A stretch of 32,022 bases of DNA from Streptomyces narbonensis (GCF_014649015.1 NZ_BMSF01000031.1:1-32022); one strand, 5' to 3'. Shown: positions 7,756 to 15,576, numbered from the stretch's first letter. The notes: a model not told the origin generated them from the sequence alone. A program made the numbers and translations.

Positions 7756-8031
7756 GTGTCCGCCGCCCGACGCCCACTTCTCACCGCCATCGCGGCGGGA
7801 ACACTGCTGTGCGCCCTGTGGTTCGTACCGTCCGCCAACGCCACCGCCGAGCAGGCCGGCGTACAGGTCGGGGTCGGCATCGTCCACGACGACCCGGCCG
7901 AGGACGGGTCTCGTCTCGCGGAGACCGGAAACCTGGACACGACGCCGTACCTGCTGGGCGGGACGGGCTTCCTGGGGGTCGGCGCGGGCTTCGTGGCCCT
8001 GGCGATGAGACAGCGGGGCAGGGCTTCCTGA
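7756..8031 (+). CDS. Very small LAETG-type sortase substrate (class E sortase), cell-wall anchored
   Basis: A 91-residue precursor. It has a signal peptide (1-29, cleavage after ANA), a mature part of only about 24 residues, the sorting motif LAETG at 54-58, a hydrophobic segment (about 63-83) and a basic tail RQRGRAS. LAxTG is the motif used by Streptomyces class E sortases, which anchor long chaplins. The product would be a tiny peptide fixed to peptidoglycan. It begins at GTG 7756; AAGGGGG lies 13 nt upstream, an unusually long spacing. No sortase gene is in the window, so anchoring would depend on one elsewhere. The role of the mature peptide is unknown. Confidence 0.8.
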   Translation: MSAARRPLLTAIAAGTLLCALWFVPSANATAEQAGVQVGVGIVHDDPAEDGSRLAETGNLDTTPYLLGGTGFLGVGAGFVALAMRQRGRAS

Positions 8032-8050
8032 GCCGCCGATCACGCATGCC

Positions 8051-8087
8051 GAAGGGCCCACCCGGGGAGCTCCCGGGTGGGCCCTTC
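8051..8087. terminator. Bidirectional terminator between LAETG gene and hutH
   Basis: A perfect 16-bp stem (8051-8066 with 8072-8087, arm GAAGGGCCCACCCGGG) around a GAGCT loop, between two convergent stop codons. Confidence 0.92.
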
Positions 8088-8107
8088 GTCGTCTGTGCGG
8101 ACAGGCC

Positions 8108-9655
8108 CTAAGCCAGCGGCCCGGTGACGGGCTCCACGGCGGCGACCAGCTTCCCGGCGGCCACGAAGGCGTCGGCGGCGGCCAGGTCGGGCGCGAGGAA
8201 CCGGTCCGGCCCGGGACCCTCGACACCGGCGGCGCGCAGCGCGTCGATGGCGGCCTGGGAGGCGGGCGCCGGGGTGAGGCCCTCGCGGAGCTCGATACCC
8301 CGGGTCGCGGCGTACAGCTCGACCGCGATGATCCGGTTCAGGTTGCCGATCGCCGTGCGCAGCTTGCGGGCGGCGGACCAGCCCATGGAGACGTGGTCCT
8401 CCTGCATGGCGGAGGAGGGGATGGAGTCGGCGGAGGCCGGGACGGCGAGCCGCTTCATCTCGCTGACCAGGGCGGCCTGCGTGTACTGGGCGATCATCAG
8501 GCCCGAGTCGACGCCCGCGTCCTCGGCGAGGAACGGCGGCAGGCCGTGCGAGCGGTTCTTGTCGAGGAGCCGGTCGGTGCGGCGCTCGGCGATCGAGCCG
8601 AGGTCGGCGGCGGCGATCGCGAGGAAGTCGAGGACGTACGCGACGGGGGCGCCGTGGAAGTTGCCGTTGGAGGCGACGCGGCCGTCGGCGAGGACGACGG
8701 GGTTGTCGACGGCGGCGGCGAGCTCGCGCTCGGCGACGAGCAGGGCGTGGGCCATGGTGTCGCGGCCGGCGCCGGCGACCTGCGGGGCGCAGCGCACCGA
8801 GTAGGCGTCCTGGACGCGGGGGGCCTCGCCGGCGAGGGCGTGGCCGGTGAGGCCGGAGCCCTTGAGCACGGCCAGCATGTTGGCGGCGGAGGCGGCCTGG
8901 CCCGGGTGCGGGCGGATGGCGTGCAGCTCGGGTTCGAGGACCTTCTCGGTGCCGAGGAGGGCTTCGAGGGAGAGCGCGGCGGTGATGTCGGCCGACTTGT
9001 AGAGGGTGTCGAGGTCGGCGAGGGCCATGACCAGCATGCCGAGCATGCCGTCGGTGCCGTTGAGGAGGGCGAGGCCCTCCTTCTCCTTGAGCTCGACGGG
9101 CGCGATGCCGTGCGCGGCGAGCAGCTCGCCGGCGGGCTTCAGCTCGCCGTCGGGGCCCTCGGCGTCTCCTTCGCCCATCAGGGCGAGGGCGCAGTGGGAG
9201 AGCGGTGCGAGGTCGCCGGAGCAGCCGAGGGAGCCGTACTCGTGGACGACGGGGGTGATGCCGGCGTTGAGGACGTCGGCCATGGTCTGCGCGACCTCGG
9301 GGCGGACGCCGGTGTGACCGGAGGCGACGGTCTTGAGCCGGAGGAACATCAGCGCGCGCACGACCTCGCGCTCGACGCGCGGGCCCATGCCGGCGGCGTG
9401 CGAGCGGACGATGTTGCGCTGGAGCTGGGCACGGAGCTCGTGGCTGATGTGCCGGGTGGCGAGCGCGCCGAAGCCGGTGGAGACGCCGTAGACGGGTTCG
9501 GGCTTGGCGGCGAGCGCGTCGATCACGTCCCGGGCGGCGGAGAGGGCGCGCACGGCCTCGGTCGACAGCTCGACGCGGGCGCCGTGGCGGGCGACGTCGA
9601 TGACATCCTGCGGGGTCGTGCCGGACGTGCCGAGGACGACTGTCTGCATATCCAT
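8108..9655 (-). CDS. hutH: Histidine ammonia-lyase
   Basis: First enzyme of histidine degradation, converting L-histidine to urocanate and ammonia in the cytoplasm. The 515-residue product is very close to the S. griseus enzyme as I remember it, which also starts MDM. The methylidene-imidazolone cofactor arises from the tripeptide in GSLGCSGDLAPLSH. The residue before Ser is Cys rather than the more usual Ala, as in other Streptomyces. The conserved active-site stretch YGVSTGFGALA is near residue 55, and the C-terminal QEDHVSMGWSAARKL is present. ATG 9653-9655 is chosen by homology and because a well-formed promoter places transcription at that base. The ribosome binding site AGGGTG overlaps the -10 element. 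A STAND ATPase gene ends 47 bp upstream on the same strand. Confidence 0.97.
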   Translation of the reverse strand: MDMQTVVLGTSGTTPQDVIDVARHGARVELSTEAVRALSAARDVIDALAAKPEPVYGVSTGFGALATRHISHELRAQLQRNIVRSHAAGMGPRVEREVVRALMFLRLKTVASGHTGVRPEVAQTMADVLNAGITPVVHEYGSLGCSGDLAPLSHCALALMGEGDAEGPDGELKPAGELLAAHGIAPVELKEKEGLALLNGTDGMLGMLVMALADLDTLYKSADITAALSLEALLGTEKVLEPELHAIRPHPGQAASAANMLAVLKGSGLTGHALAGEAPRVQDAYSVRCAPQVAGAGRDTMAHALLVAERELAAAVDNPVVLADGRVASNGNFHGAPVAYVLDFLAIAAADLGSIAERRTDRLLDKNRSHGLPPFLAEDAGVDSGLMIAQYTQAALVSEMKRLAVPASADSIPSSAMQEDHVSMGWSAARKLRTAIGNLNRIIAVELYAATRGIELREGLTPAPASQAAIDALRAAGVEGPGPDRFLAPDLAAADAFVAAGKLVAAVEPVTGPLA

Positions 9656-9662
9656 ATTCAGC

Positions 9663-9691
9663 ACCCTACGGACTGAAGACCAACCTGTCAC
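9663..9691 (-). promoter_or_regulatory. hutH promoter, leaderless configuration
   Basis: On the minus strand, GTGACA (9691-9686) and TAGGGT (9668-9663) are separated by exactly 17 bp. The -10 element ends 7 bp before the ATG. An inverted repeat TCAC-tag-GTGA (9688-9698) overlaps the -35 element and could be a repressor site. Confidence 0.6.
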
Positions 9692-9702
9692 TAGGTGATG
9701 GG

Positions 9703-11991
9703 TCACCGGCTCGCCCCGGGGCGGCCCCTTACCGCAGGAGGGCCGCCGGGCCGGTGGTCACCGCTGGGCCTCCAGTCTGCCGCCGGAAACGGTGGGCGGC
9801 GCAGGATGCGGCGCCAGAGGAGCCTCCACGGGTGCCGCATGACCGCGAGGAGCTGCCGGTCGGCGAGGGTGCCGGGATGCTCGGGGCCGAGAAGTCGTTC
9901 GGAGTCGGCGATGGTCCGATTCATGAGGGACAGGGCTTCCCCGGTGCGTCCCACCGCCCAGTAGAAGGCGGCGAGAAAGGCCCGATGGGAAAGAACCTCC
10001 ACATGGTCCGGCCCGAGGAGGCGCTCGGCGTCGGCCAGGCTCCGTTCCCGCAGGGCGACGGCTTCGAGAGATCGCCCCGCATCCATGTAGCAGTCGGCGA
10101 CGACACTGCGCGCGTGGGGGAGATCCGGGTGGTCCGCCCCGAGAGCACGCTCGCTGTCGGCCAGAATCCTCTCCGCGAGAACAACGGCTTCGCCGACTCG
10201 CCCCACTTGTCGGTAGAGCTCGGCGAGATGCAGCCGCGTGGGCAGCGTGTCACGGTCTTCCAGCCCGGCACGCTCGCCGTCGGCCAGGACCTGCTCCGTC
10301 ATGAGGACGGCTTCCCCCAGGTGCCCGGCCCCGGCGATGGCGACGGCGACGTTGGCCCTCGCGGCGAGGGTGTCGGGGTGGCCCGGCCCGAGCACTCGTT
10401 CGCGATCGACGAGAACCGACTCCGTGAGGGCCACCGCCTCGCCGACGCGCCCCTCCACGGCATGACAGGCCGACAGATTGGTCCGGCAGCCGAGGGTGGT
10501 CGGGTGCTCGGGACCGAGCAACCGCTCGGCCCTGGAGGCGAGGCCGCTCCAGTGTGCCGTCGCGGACTCGGCGAGCCCGGCGTGGATCAGGCTGGTGCCG
10601 GCGCGGAAGAGGACCTCGTGGCCGTCCGGATCCCACAGATGGTCCCCGGCCGTCCGGGTGAGGACATCGGTGTTGGCGCGCAGAACGGCGGCCAGCGCCC
10701 TGTGCGGCTGGTCGGGCTCGGGCCAGATCTCGTACAGACCGTCGGCAGCCGTGAGGGCCAGGTACGGGACGACCTCCTCCGGGGTGACCTCTCGGACCGC
10801 ACGGGCCGTCAAGGCGTGGATACGGACCGCGTCCCCGTCGCAGGTCAGCAGCGCGTACCGGTGCAGGACGCGCAGGGTCGTGCGGACCGTCGCCGCATCG
10901 CAGTCGCCCAGGGACGACAGAACCGACTCCGTGGCCCACAGGGCCGCCGGGTGGCCCGCCGGGTCCAGGAACGCCGCCAGGCTCAGGACGGCCCGGGCGA
11001 GGCCCGCCGGATCCGCCTCCGAGGCCGCGCCCAGCGACAGCAGCAGCGTCGTCGCGATCTGCCGCCCGTACCCCTCGGCGTCGGCGGACGGCGGAAGGAC
11101 CTCCGCGATGGACCGGCTCCCCCGGAACAGCCCCAGGTAGGCCGCGCACCCCACCCCGTGATTGATCATGTACGCGGCAGCGTGCCCGAGCGCGAGCGGC
11201 AGGTACCCGAGTGCCTCCGCCAGCTCCTCCACCGCCCCGTCCACGAGTCCGTCGTCCTCGGCGAGCCGCGCCCGCAGGTACGCGACGGCCTCGTCCGGCT
11301 CGTACACGTCGACGGACACCCGCCGCCGCCCGCCCCCGGTCAGCCGCGCGTCGTGCAGCCGCGTGGTGGCGAGCACCCACCCGCTCCCGGTCCGGCTCAC
11401 AGGCCACCACCCCTCCACGGCACCGGGGTCGGCGATGTCGTCGAGGACGACCAGCCAGCGCCGCGAGGTGGTCGCCAGCCAGGCGAGGAACGCCCGGGCG
11501 TCGGCCTCGGGGTCCGAGCCGGTCACCCCGGGCGCCGCGACCCGCATCCCCGCCTCGGCGAACCGCGTGACGACCTGCTGGAGTTCGCCGGCCGGCGCCC
11601 ACACGACGAGGTCCACGCCCTCGGCGACGGCCTGGCTCGCATAGGACGCGGCGAGCTGCGACTTCCCGACTCCCCCGCCACCGGACAGCACCTGCGTGAG
11701 GACCGCCGTCCCGCCCTCCTCCCGCACGGCGTCGATCCGCTCGCGCAGCCCGGTCCGAGGCTGGAAGGCGGAGGCGAGCGCGGGCACGGCGCCCACCTCC
11801 AAGGGCCAGTCCACGCCGGCCGGGGCGACGGCCTGCTGGACGACGACGGAGCTGTACGGCCCGACCGCGCTGTACGAGGAGTCCCCACCGACGGAGACGC
11901 CCCCGGTCCCGCGGCCTGACCCGCGCCCGGACCCGCGCCCGGTCCCTCGGCCGGTCCCTCGGCCGGCCCCGCCCTTCCGCCAGAAGGTCAC
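9703..11991 (-). CDS. STAND (NB-ARC) ATPase with TPR repeats and N-terminal GDSSYSAVG motif
   Basis: A 762-residue NLR-like signalling ATPase. The N-terminus is a Gly-Arg-rich repeat (GRGTGRGS type, about 9-31). Next is GGDSSYSAVGPYSSVVVQQ, whose motif GDSSYSAVG (36-44) recurs in the upstream gene's product. The NB-ARC module has Walker A GGGGVGKS (104-111), Walker B LVVLDD (180-185), a TTR sensor (209-211) and a GYLPLAL motif (262-268). A winged-helix-like region follows to about 450, then TPRs (about 470-700) with the recurrent ERxLGPxHPxTL pattern. The C-terminus is basic. It starts at GTG 11991, overlapping the upstream stop by 4 bp (GTGA), so translation is coupled. Such proteins usually oligomerise on ligand binding and switch on an effector. 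No enzymatic effector domain is fused here, so the effector may be the coupled membrane protein. Confidence 0.88.
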   Translation of the reverse strand: MTFWRKGGAGRGTGRGTGRGSGRGSGRGTGGVSVGGDSSYSAVGPYSSVVVQQAVAPAGVDWPLEVGAVPALASAFQPRTGLRERIDAVREEGGTAVLTQVLSGGGGVGKSQLAASYASQAVAEGVDLVVWAPAGELQQVVTRFAEAGMRVAAPGVTGSDPEADARAFLAWLATTSRRWLVVLDDIADPGAVEGWWPVSRTGSGWVLATTRLHDARLTGGGRRRVSVDVYEPDEAVAYLRARLAEDDGLVDGAVEELAEALGYLPLALGHAAAYMINHGVGCAAYLGLFRGSRSIAEVLPPSADAEGYGRQIATTLLLSLGAASEADPAGLARAVLSLAAFLDPAGHPAALWATESVLSSLGDCDAATVRTTLRVLHRYALLTCDGDAVRIHALTARAVREVTPEEVVPYLALTAADGLYEIWPEPDQPHRALAAVLRANTDVLTRTAGDHLWDPDGHEVLFRAGTSLIHAGLAESATAHWSGLASRAERLLGPEHPTTLGCRTNLSACHAVEGRVGEAVALTESVLVDRERVLGPGHPDTLAARANVAVAIAGAGHLGEAVLMTEQVLADGERAGLEDRDTLPTRLHLAELYRQVGRVGEAVVLAERILADSERALGADHPDLPHARSVVADCYMDAGRSLEAVALRERSLADAERLLGPDHVEVLSHRAFLAAFYWAVGRTGEALSLMNRTIADSERLLGPEHPGTLADRQLLAVMRHPWRLLWRRILRRPPFPAADWRPSGDHRPGGPPAVRGRPGASR

Positions 11992-12386
11992 CGACGCTCG
12001 CTCTCGTCGCCGAGCGCGCTGTCCGTCACGTCCCCGAGGACCACCTTGCCGCCGGGCGCCGCCCGCACGTCGTCGTCAGCGCCACGGGCGCGCGGAGGCC
12101 CGGTACGGGGCGCCGTGGGCGGCCCGACGACCTTGGCCCCGCGCCCGACGGCACTGCCGCTGACATCCCCGTCGATCACAGTGGCGCCCCGCCCGGCCCT
12201 GATGCGCCGCCCGGACGAGCCTGAGGGACCGACGAAGGTGTACGCGGCGACCACGAGGCCCACCACCGCCCCGACGACACTGGCGATCCGGTCGCCGCTG
12301 TCGAGGTCGACGAAGACGGCGACCCCGATCAGCCCGAGCGCGACGACCCCGGCCGCCCACGCCACGACACGCCCTGTCGTCGTCAT
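11988..12386 (-). CDS. Small two-helix membrane protein with repeated GDVxxSAxG motif, partner of STAND ATPase
   Basis: A 132-residue protein with two predicted membrane helices (about 7-27 and 34-53) joined by a short polar loop (DLDSGDR), and no cleavable signal. A Gly/Arg/Pro-rich tail contains two copies of one motif: GDVSGSAVG (73-81, preceded by ATVID) and GDVTDSALG (118-126, preceded by KVVL). The STAND ATPase encoded immediately downstream has a third copy, GDSSYSAVG. The genes overlap by 4 bp and form an operon. The layout, small membrane-active head plus short motifs shared with an adjacent NLR-like ATPase, resembles known effector/sensor pairs that signal through homotypic motifs. 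I recognise no named family, and a pore-forming role is inference. Confidence 0.8.
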   Translation of the reverse strand: MTTTGRVVAWAAGVVALGLIGVAVFVDLDSGDRIASVVGAVVGLVVAAYTFVGPSGSSGRRIRAGRGATVIDGDVSGSAVGRGAKVVGPPTAPRTGPPRARGADDDVRAAPGGKVVLGDVTDSALGDESERR

Positions 12387-12449
12387 GCCCCACCCCGCTC
12401 ACAAGTCGGCCAACACACCTTCACATCAGGCTAGGTGAGGGCACCGACA

Positions 12450-12455
12450 TAGGGT
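12450..12455 (+). promoter_or_regulatory. Putative -10 element of YwqG-like gene
   Basis: TAGGGT lies 6 bp before ATG 12462 with no ribosome binding site between, suggesting a leaderless transcript. No good -35 element is visible. Confidence 0.35.
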
Positions 12456-12461
12456 CGCCCC

Positions 12462-13487
12462 ATGAGGAGAACCACCCCGCCGCGCCCGCTCGACGTCGAG
12501 TCGCTCTTCCCGGAACTGGCCGTCCACCGGAGCACGACCACCCGGCTGCACCCCCGCCCGGGGAAGCCCGACGTGTCGGCGAGCTCGGTCGGCGGACCGA
12601 TGCTGTGGCCGGCGGACGAGCCGTGGCCGGTGTGCACGGAGGCGCACGGACGGGGACGGGGGCGGCGCCCGGCGGACGTCCGCGCGGAACGCGAGCTGAT
12701 GGCCGAGGCGTGGGCGCGGGACCCGTACGAGGGCCTGACGGACGAGGAACAGCGCCGGATGGAGGAGTTGCGCCGCGACCACCGGATGCCGGAGGCGGGC
12801 GACACCGACCCGCTCCCCCTGCTCGGCCTGGCGCAGCTGTACGCACGGGACGTCCCGGACCTCCCCCCGGGCCCGGACGGCGCCGACCTGCTCCAGGTCT
12901 TCTGGTGCCCGTTCGACGCGCACGCCCCGACGGGCTACAGCATGCACGTCCACGTGCGCTGGCGCAGGTCGGCGGAGGTCGGGGACATCCTGGCGTCCCC
13001 GCCGCAGCCGCAGGTCGTCGGCTACGAGGGGTACGTCCCCGAGCCCTGCGAGCTGCACCCGGAGCAGGTGGTCACGTACCCCTTCGCGGGCCTGCTGCCC
13101 GAGGAGCTGTGCGAGCGGATCTACGCGTGGGAGGAGGAACTGGAGGAGGAGGCGGAGGACGAGGGGTCCGAAGACGACCCGCCGACCTACCAGTTCGACC
13201 TGTCGATCCCGCCGGGCTGGCGGGCCGGCGGATACGCGTCCTGGCACGTGACGGACCCGTACACGATGGACTGCGGGACGTGCGCGACGCCGATGCGCCT
13301 GCTGCTGACGGTGGGCACGTCCGAGTGGACCGGCGGATACGAGAGCTGGACCCCGATCGAGGACCGGGGCCTGCGACCGCACCCACACGCCGTACCCACC
13401 GCGGTCGTCGTGGGCAACCACGGACAGCTCAACGTCTTCGGCTGCCCGACCGATCCGAACCACCCGGCGCGCTGGAGCGTGCAGTAG
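12462..13487 (+). CDS. YwqG/DUF1963-like protein of unknown function
   Basis: A 341-residue cytoplasmic protein. The opening segment, including SSVGGPMLWPADEPWPVC (about 42-59), is typical of the YwqG/DUF1963 group, as are the conserved Trp/Pro residues and the C-terminal GNHGQLNVFGCP. An Arg-rich insert near 62-72 and an acidic helix EEELEEEAEDEGSED around 226-240 interrupt the fold. Two Cys pairs (CGTC and CATP region, about 270-276) could bind metal. The biochemical role of the family is not established. It is divergent from the membrane protein/STAND operon, with 75 bp between start codons, and its stop is 4 bp from the convergent DUF397 stop. Confidence 0.7.
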   Translation: MRRTTPPRPLDVESLFPELAVHRSTTTRLHPRPGKPDVSASSVGGPMLWPADEPWPVCTEAHGRGRGRRPADVRAERELMAEAWARDPYEGLTDEEQRRMEELRRDHRMPEAGDTDPLPLLGLAQLYARDVPDLPPGPDGADLLQVFWCPFDAHAPTGYSMHVHVRWRRSAEVGDILASPPQPQVVGYEGYVPEPCELHPEQVVTYPFAGLLPEELCERIYAWEEELEEEAEDEGSEDDPPTYQFDLSIPPGWRAGGYASWHVTDPYTMDCGTCATPMRLLLTVGTSEWTGGYESWTPIEDRGLRPHPHAVPTAVVVGNHGQLNVFGCPTDPNHPARWSVQ

Positions 13488-13490
13488 GGG

Positions 13491-13682
13491 TCAGAGCGCG
13501 TGGTCCCGAGCGAACGCGGTGAAGGCGGCCCAGGCGGCGGGGGTGGTGGTGACCTCGCCGCGGGAGTGGTCCTTGGTGTCACGGACGCGGACACGGGGGA
13601 GGTTGTCGGCGACCTCGATGCAGGCGTCGTTGTCGTTGCCGCTGTACGTGCTCTTGTGCCAGTTCGGGGAAGTCTCAGTCAT
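13491..13682 (-). CDS. DUF397 protein, partner of XRE regulator
   Basis: A 63-residue protein of the DUF397 family, recognisable by WHKSTYSGNDNDACIEVA, then VRVRDTKDHSRGEVTTTPAAWAAFTAF. DUF397 proteins are abundant in Streptomyces. They are encoded directly after XRE regulators with a DUF5753-type domain (WhiJ-like and Scr1/Scr2 pairs), and some pairs behave like toxin-antitoxin modules. The start codon overlaps the last 8 bp of the upstream XRE gene, with AAGGA 5 nt before the ATG, so the two are coupled. Confidence 0.9.
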   Translation of the reverse strand: MTETSPNWHKSTYSGNDNDACIEVADNLPRVRVRDTKDHSRGEVTTTPAAWAAFTAFARDHAL

Positions 13683-14496
13683 CGTGTTCCTTCGCGATCG
13701 CGCGCATCAGTTCCAGGGACGCCCGGACACCCAACGCACCCTGCTGCAACAGATCATAGACACGCTGGAAACGCATCACCTCGGCTGGTTCTTCGGTGTA
13801 GTTGCCCGTGCTGAACCCCTCTGTGTACGCCCCGCGCTCCCCCTTCGGAAGGGTGAGGAGCGCGACGGAACCTGCCACGGGAGTGCCCTTCATGGGGAGC
13901 ACCTGGATGTTCACGTTGGGGCGGTCGCACATGGCGAGAAGGTGCTCGATCTGCTCCCGCATCACCTGGCCGCCGCCCATGTCGCGGCGCAGGGCGGCCT
14001 CGTCGAGGACGATCATCATCCAGGGCGGGTCGGGCTGGTCGAGGACGGCCTGCCGCTCCAGTCGTCTGCCGACGAAGCCGCCGATCTGTCCCGAGTCGCC
14101 GGCGAGGCCCGCCTCCATCGCCGCCCGGGCGTAGTCGGCGGTCTGGAGGAGGCCCGGCACGACGATCGAGAACTCGTGTATGGCGGTGGCTTCGAGCTGC
14201 CGCCGCATGTACGTCTTCGCGTAGTCGCGCACGTTCTGGTCGGTGAGGATCTTCACGAGGTTCACCAGAGAGCCGGGCGGGAGTCGCAGGACGATCTCCA
14301 GCTTCTTCGCCAGGTCCCGGTCCGGGGGGTCCTCGCCGCGCTCGATCTCGGACAGCCGGGTGCCGCTACTGAAGACCTGCTTCGCCACGTACGCCTGCGT
14401 CCACTCACGCCCCAGCGCCAGCCTCGCCTCGCGGACCATGTTCCCGAGGTACTGCTCGATGCTGTCCCCGGGGTCCAGATCTTGCGCTCCTGGCAT
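13675..14496 (-). CDS. XRE-family regulator with DUF5753-type (Scr1/WhiJ-like) domain
   Basis: A 273-residue regulator. The helix-turn-helix is at about 20-75 (AYVAKQVFSSGTRLSEIERGEDPPD). The C-terminal domain (about 90-265) has the family hallmarks: an IVVPGLLQTADYARA segment, a DEAALRRDMGG segment, NVNIQVLPMKGTPVAG, and a closing YDLLQQGALGVRASLELM helix. Together with the overlapping DUF397 gene it forms the pair that regulates development and antibiotic production in studied Streptomyces. ATG 14496 has GAGGAA 8 nt upstream. It is divergent from two tiny genes at 14606-15090, which may be targets. Confidence 0.93.
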   Translation of the reverse strand: MPGAQDLDPGDSIEQYLGNMVREARLALGREWTQAYVAKQVFSSGTRLSEIERGEDPPDRDLAKKLEIVLRLPPGSLVNLVKILTDQNVRDYAKTYMRRQLEATAIHEFSIVVPGLLQTADYARAAMEAGLAGDSGQIGGFVGRRLERQAVLDQPDPPWMMIVLDEAALRRDMGGGQVMREQIEHLLAMCDRPNVNIQVLPMKGTPVAGSVALLTLPKGERGAYTEGFSTGNYTEEPAEVMRFQRVYDLLQQGALGVRASLELMRAIAKEHDD

Positions 14497-14605
14497 ATGC
14501 CCCGTTCCTCACCTGTGCACGGGAACTCAACTCCTGGAAAGCGTAGGGGCGGTCACGCCATCGTGGAGGCAGTCCGGTGGAGATCCATCAGAAAGTGAGC
14601 CCTCC

Positions 14606-14848
14606 ATGCGCACCCCCACACCCACACCCCCCATCCGCCCCGCCAACGAGCCGGAGGCGGCCCGGGTCTACCGCGAACTGAAGGCCGCCATGGACACCGC
14701 CGGACTCCCCACCAACGGCCTCTACCGGGACGTCACGCACGCGCCGGGCGGAGACATCCACCGGTACGGGCTCGGGACCGTCGGCCTCGGCGGCGCCAAG
14801 CGGCTCACCGCACTCCTTCGCACCGCCATCGCCCGGCACACCCCGTGA
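14606..14848 (+). CDS. Small hypothetical protein, first of a coupled pair
   Basis: An 80-residue protein with a Pro/Thr-rich start (TPTPTPPIRP). A compact region follows: EAARVYRELKAAMDTAGL, then GGDIHRYGLGTVGLGGAKRLTALLRTAI. No membrane segment or signal peptide. It is divergent from the XRE/DUF397 pair, and its stop codon overlaps the next start (GTGA). I recall similar small proteins beside XRE regulators in Streptomyces but know no function. ATG 14606 is chosen; the frame extends upstream but would run into the XRE promoter. Confidence 0.7.
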   Translation: MRTPTPTPPIRPANEPEAARVYRELKAAMDTAGLPTNGLYRDVTHAPGGDIHRYGLGTVGLGGAKRLTALLRTAIARHTP

Positions 14849-15090
14849 GGTACCGCGTCGGTGACGTCGTGATCGACGCTCAGCGGGCGCTGACGGGGCG
14901 AGTGCTGGGCGTACGGGGGAAGTCGCTCACGCTGGTCCGCCCCAGCGGCTATCTCTGGGAGGCGGCTATCGACGAGTGCTGGACCGCGAGCCCCGAGGAG
15001 CGCGCGAGCCTGACGCCGCGCGGGGCGGTCCGGGTCATCAGCACCTCGGCGCCCGGGCGAAGCGACGGCAGGGCGCCCGGAGTTCGGTGA
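14845..15090 (+). CDS. Small hypothetical protein, possible SH3/KOW-like beta fold
   Basis: An 81-residue protein starting at GTG 14845, overlapping the previous stop by 4 bp. The first half (MRYRVGDVVIDAQRALTGRVLGVRGKSLTLVRPSGYLWEA in segments) alternates hydrophobic and polar residues around Gly turns, like a small SH3/KOW-type barrel. The tail is Gly/Arg-rich. Function unknown. The tight coupling suggests it works with the preceding small protein. Confidence 0.7.
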   Translation: MRYRVGDVVIDAQRALTGRVLGVRGKSLTLVRPSGYLWEAAIDECWTASPEERASLTPRGAVRVISTSAPGRSDGRAPGVR

Positions 15091-15144
15091 CGACCCCCGA
15101 GGCTTGCCGCGCGAGCTTAGTAGCCACCGACTCCTGTCCGAGGG

Positions 15145-15184
15145 AACGGACCGGCCTCTGACTGATGCCGGAGGCCGGTCCGTT
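15145..15184 (+). terminator. Hairpin terminator after the small gene pair
   Basis: A perfect 14-bp stem (15145-15158 with 15171-15184, arm AACGGACCGGCCTC) and a 12-nt loop, 54 bp past the stop codon. Confidence 0.82.
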
Positions 15185-15576
15185 ACGAGGTCATTCGGCG
15201 GGCACCCGCCACAGGCGGCTGACTTCCGGCCGATCAGCCGCAGCGAGCGACACCAGGTGCCGAACACATTCTCGACGACCGCTCCCCCGTACGACACGAC
15301 CGACCGCGGCACCCGCGCCTCCGCCCCGCCGTTACGCACCCTCACGACACGGGGCGAGCGCCACCGAGACGGACTCCACCCCGTTCGGGTGGCGACCACG
15401 CACGGCCCGCACCCCAGACACCCTGCCCGACCAGGCACGACGGACCCACACCCCACGAGTTGGCCGAGAACACCCCGATGCGGCGCACACCCTCTGGAAG
15501 ATCACCTTCCGAATCTGCCTGAATACGGAGCGTTACACCTCTCCCGCTCTCCAGGTACAGACGAAAGGGCACAGCC
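15185..15576. other. Intergenic region upstream of SGNH hydrolase
   Basis: About 390 bp without a supported gene. It contains the small palindrome GCGGG-ca-CCCGC near 15198 and must hold the promoter of the SGNH hydrolase. The last 60 bp are relatively AT-rich (cttccgaatctgcctgaat). AAAGGG lies about 7-8 nt before ATG 15577. Frames crossing this region have no recognisable products. Confidence 0.5.

Noticed and set aside
7646..7777. N-terminal extension of the small acidic protein
   Set aside because: It would run through the divergent promoter region into the LAETG gene start, and has an Arg-rich unnatural sequence.
9754..11919. A 721-codon plus-strand frame opposite the STAND ATPase
   Set aside because: Shadow frame; the minus strand has Walker motifs and TPRs in order.
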